Positions 39,786 to 41,367 of a stretch of 41,367 nt of DNA are shown piece by piece. Position 1 is the first letter of the stretch. Each line of letters begins with the position of its first letter. The notes under the pieces were generated by a model. That model worked only from the letters and a program-made list of their open reading frames with translations, was not told the DNA's origin and searched no databases. Source of the stretch: Desulfovibrio sp. (GTDB taxonomy: Bacteria > Desulfobacterota > Desulfovibrionia > Desulfovibrionales > Desulfovibrionaceae); contig JAFQED010000045.1 of NCBI GenBank assembly GCA_017415765.1, positions 1 through 41,367 of the forward strand. Direction: 5' to 3'. The position numbers and the translations under genes were made by a program.

Positions 39786-41042
39786 CTATGCCTGAGGCCA
39801 GGTTACCGTACGGATTTCCGGCTCATCATCCAGCAGGACAGACAATCTTGGTGATGCAGGCAGGGATGGCCCTTCCTTCAGGCTGGCTGTGATACGCTCA
39901 AAGAGATTGGAAAGAATGGAATTGGAGACAACCATCCCGCTGCGGGTCAGGCGCAGATAGCCGCCCCGGATGCGGATCAGACCGTTTTCATGCAGAGCCT
40001 GTACAATACGATGATGGTCGCGCAGGAAGTCCCGCCCCGTCAACTCGCGATACGCCTTGAGGCGTAAGCCCCGTGCAGTTCGCAAGCGCAACATCACCAG
40101 TTCCAGCACGCGGGTATGGGCATCCAGCTCCTCCACTTCCTGCCCCAGAGTCCCGGCACGGATGCGGGCATCCCAGGCACGCTGGCTGGCCGGATTCGTC
40201 CAGCGGCGACCCTGCACCGTAGAAGTGGCGGAGGGGCCAAATCCCAGATAGTCCATGCCCTCCCAGTAGCCAAGGTTGTGGCGGCATTGAAAGCCCATCC
40301 GCGCAAAATTGGAGATCTCGTACTGCATATAGCCGTGGGATTCCAGCAGGGCCGCCCCTTCGGTGAACATGATGTTCTGATCCCGTTCCGGCGGTAGCTG
40401 CAAGCGGCCCTCCTCGCAGTCCAGTTCCAGCGGTGTGCCCGGCTCAAGGGTCAATCCGTAGGCCGAAATGTGGTCAGGTGACATCCGCACGGCATCCTTG
40501 AGGGTTTGCAGCCATTGACGAACCCCCTGCCCCGGCAGGCCCCAGATCAAATCCATGTTGATGTTGGCACAGCCACTCTCACGCGCCGCAAAGATGGTGT
40601 GCAGACTATCATGGGCCTTGTGCGGCCGCCCCAGCAGACGCAGGGTGGTGTCGTCCATACTCTGGATACCCACCGAAAGGCGATTGATGCCAGCCGCCAG
40701 AAAGGCGGGAAGGACGCGCCCGCCGCGCAGGGATTCCGGATTGGCCTCCAGGGTAATCTCTGCCTTGTCCCCAAGCCGAAAAACACGCGCCAGCCGCTCC
40801 AGTACAGTGCCCACAATGCGCGGAGGCAAAAGACTGGGCGTACCGCCGCCCCAGAAGACCGAGTGGATCTCGGATCCCCCCAGACGATCACCCCAGTGGG
40901 CCAGCTCCAGCAGAAGGGTGTCCACATAGTCCTGCACTTGCGGCGATGTGGAGGCATCCACCCCCTTGCCCAGGGGCACGGAGTGGAAAGCGCAATAGCG
41001 GCAGCGCGTGCGGCAGAATGGAACATGGATATAGACGAGCAT
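39786..41042 (-). CDS. hemW: HemW-type radical SAM protein (heme chaperone)
   Basis: A protein of 418 residues from the ATG at 41042, chosen because MLVYIHVPFCRTRCRYC is the normal N-terminus; the frame extends further upstream without family similarity. The 4Fe-4S cluster binds Cys10, Cys14 and Cys17 (C-x3-C-x2-C). Other family signatures are FWGGGTPSLL, TLEANPES, INRLSVGIQSMDD, NMDLIWGLPGQG, YEISNFARMGFQCRHNLGYW and YLGFGPSATS, with a HemN_C-type winged helix at the end. HemW transfers heme to target proteins and is not the coproporphyrinogen oxidase despite common mis-naming. Confidence 0.95.
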   Translation of the reverse strand: MLVYIHVPFCRTRCRYCAFHSVPLGKGVDASTSPQVQDYVDTLLLELAHWGDRLGGSEIHSVFWGGGTPSLLPPRIVGTVLERLARVFRLGDKAEITLEANPESLRGGRVLPAFLAAGINRLSVGIQSMDDTTLRLLGRPHKAHDSLHTIFAARESGCANINMDLIWGLPGQGVRQWLQTLKDAVRMSPDHISAYGLTLEPGTPLELDCEEGRLQLPPERDQNIMFTEGAALLESHGYMQYEISNFARMGFQCRHNLGYWEGMDYLGFGPSATSTVQGRRWTNPASQRAWDARIRAGTLGQEVEELDAHTRVLELVMLRLRTARGLRLKAYRELTGRDFLRDHHRIVQALHENGLIRIRGGYLRLTRSGMVVSNSILSNLFERITASLKEGPSLPASPRLSVLLDDEPEIRTVTWPQA

Positions 41043-41162
41043 AACCTTTCCGTGGCGATAAACTGACAGGTAGGGGACGACTGCCCCTGTGCCGTACAGG
41101 GAGTATGCCCCGTCAGGGCCGCTTTGGCAAATCCGGGCAAACAGCACGGCCAGGCCGTCAAC

Positions 41163-41198
41163 TAGAGCGAAATGCTATCGAAAATGGCAGTCGCTCTA
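41163..41198. repeat. solo 36-base terminal hairpin of the dispersed repeat family
   Basis: TAGAGCGAAATGC at the left and GTCGCTCTA at the right enclose a hairpin like the end of the long repeats (TGCTATC against AATGGCA, with two changes). It has its own TAGAGC and GCTCTA termini, so it is a minimal unit of the family. It lies upstream of hemW. Confidence 0.8.
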
Positions 41199-41226
41199 AA
41201 AACCGGACTGTTCGGTAAATAAAAAT

Positions 41227-41250
41227 CCACCGGCATAGCCGGTGGTTTTT
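41227..41250 (+). terminator. strong bidirectional intrinsic terminator
   Basis: Perfect 8-bp stem CCACCGGC-ATA-GCCGGTGG followed by TTTTT; on the opposite strand the same stem is followed by ATTTTTATTT. No rightward gene precedes it in the window, so it may end a leftward transcript entering from beyond the right edge or insulate the start of an element there. Confidence 0.8.
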
Positions 41251-41253
41251 CAT

Positions 41254-41350
41254 ATGCGCCTGTAAGGCTCTGTTACCAGCAGCGCCCTAGCAGGCGCATT
41301 GCAAATCTGGCATCTGCATTTCTGCTACTTGCGGCCCGTAAACGGGCTGC
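41254..41350. other. two further hairpins at the right edge
   Basis: The arms ATGCGCCTG (41254-41262) and CAGGCGCAT (41291-41299) pair perfectly. A second stem, GCGGCCCGT with ACGGGCTGC (41331-41339 and 41342-41350), pairs with one G-T wobble. Together with the terminator at 41227 these may belong to a structured RNA or the end of a mobile element (terminator then hairpin is known for the left end of IS200), but no transposase is visible. Confidence 0.45.
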
Positions 41351-41367
41351 CAGGGTATGGGAGGGAT

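Overview
The window looks like part of a chromosome from a sulfate-reducing Desulfovibrionaceae bacterium of the gut Desulfovibrio type. This is inferred from moderately high GC, KDO-type surface sugar genes, an RND pump, a TauE/SafE exporter, many orphan response regulators and kinases, a lone hypC, HemW, and cobalamin and thiamine genes. No rRNA, tRNA, CRISPR array or intact transposase gene was seen.

Layout. (1) 1-344: a block of repeats and strong hairpins. (2) 342-16556: a tightly packed leftward run of 14 genes. Read from its upstream end these are a polytopic membrane protein and a membrane-tailed Hsp70-like ATPase, a hydantoinase-A-like protein, TrmL, CbiB/CobD, an RND pump subunit, a Cys-cluster protein, then a surface-sugar cassette (HpaI-type aldolase, NAD-dependent epimerase, CMP-KDO-synthetase-like cytidylyltransferase, hexapeptide acyltransferase, HAD phosphatase), a DUF3829-like lipoprotein and a YbjQ-like protein. 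A 150-bp repeat sits inside the cassette just ahead of the cytidylyltransferase. (3) 16788-24622: a rightward run with YchJ/SEC-C protein, a duplicated Cys-knuckle protein, glucose-6-phosphate isomerase, a sensor kinase with an NtrC-class regulator, a 612-bp AT-rich gap, and acetyl-CoA synthetase. (4) 24661-37591: a signalling island lying between two inverted copies of the dispersed repeat. Its left arm runs leftward: LuxR-type regulator, CBS protein, TauE/SafE permease, two-helix membrane protein, GAF plus DHp protein without an ATPase, and a small HTH protein. Its right arm runs rightward: a stand-alone copy of an unrecognised domain, a receiver, a PEP-synthase-like protein ending in a second copy of that domain, a Cache-type sensor kinase, a receiver, a DHp protein with a decayed ATPase, and a receiver. 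The arms diverge from about 46 bp. (5) 37701-41042: a DUF362-family protein, ThiE, HypC, and HemW on the opposite strand. (6) 41163-41367: a solo 36-bp repeat hairpin, a strong terminator and further hairpins running off the edge.

The strongest candidate for an undescribed system is the island. One protein keeps the ATP-binding and swivelling-histidine modules of PEP synthase but lacks the PEP/pyruvate barrel, and carries instead a domain that also exists as its own gene. It is encoded with one full histidine kinase, two kinase-like proteins lacking a recognisable ATPase, and four response regulators. This suggests a phosphotransfer network fed partly by the PEP-synthase-like protein and linked to an anion exporter. 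A second candidate is the membrane-tailed Hsp70-like ATPase with its translationally coupled membrane partner. The third notable item is the repeat family, whose termini supply stop codons or C-terminal codons to three genes.
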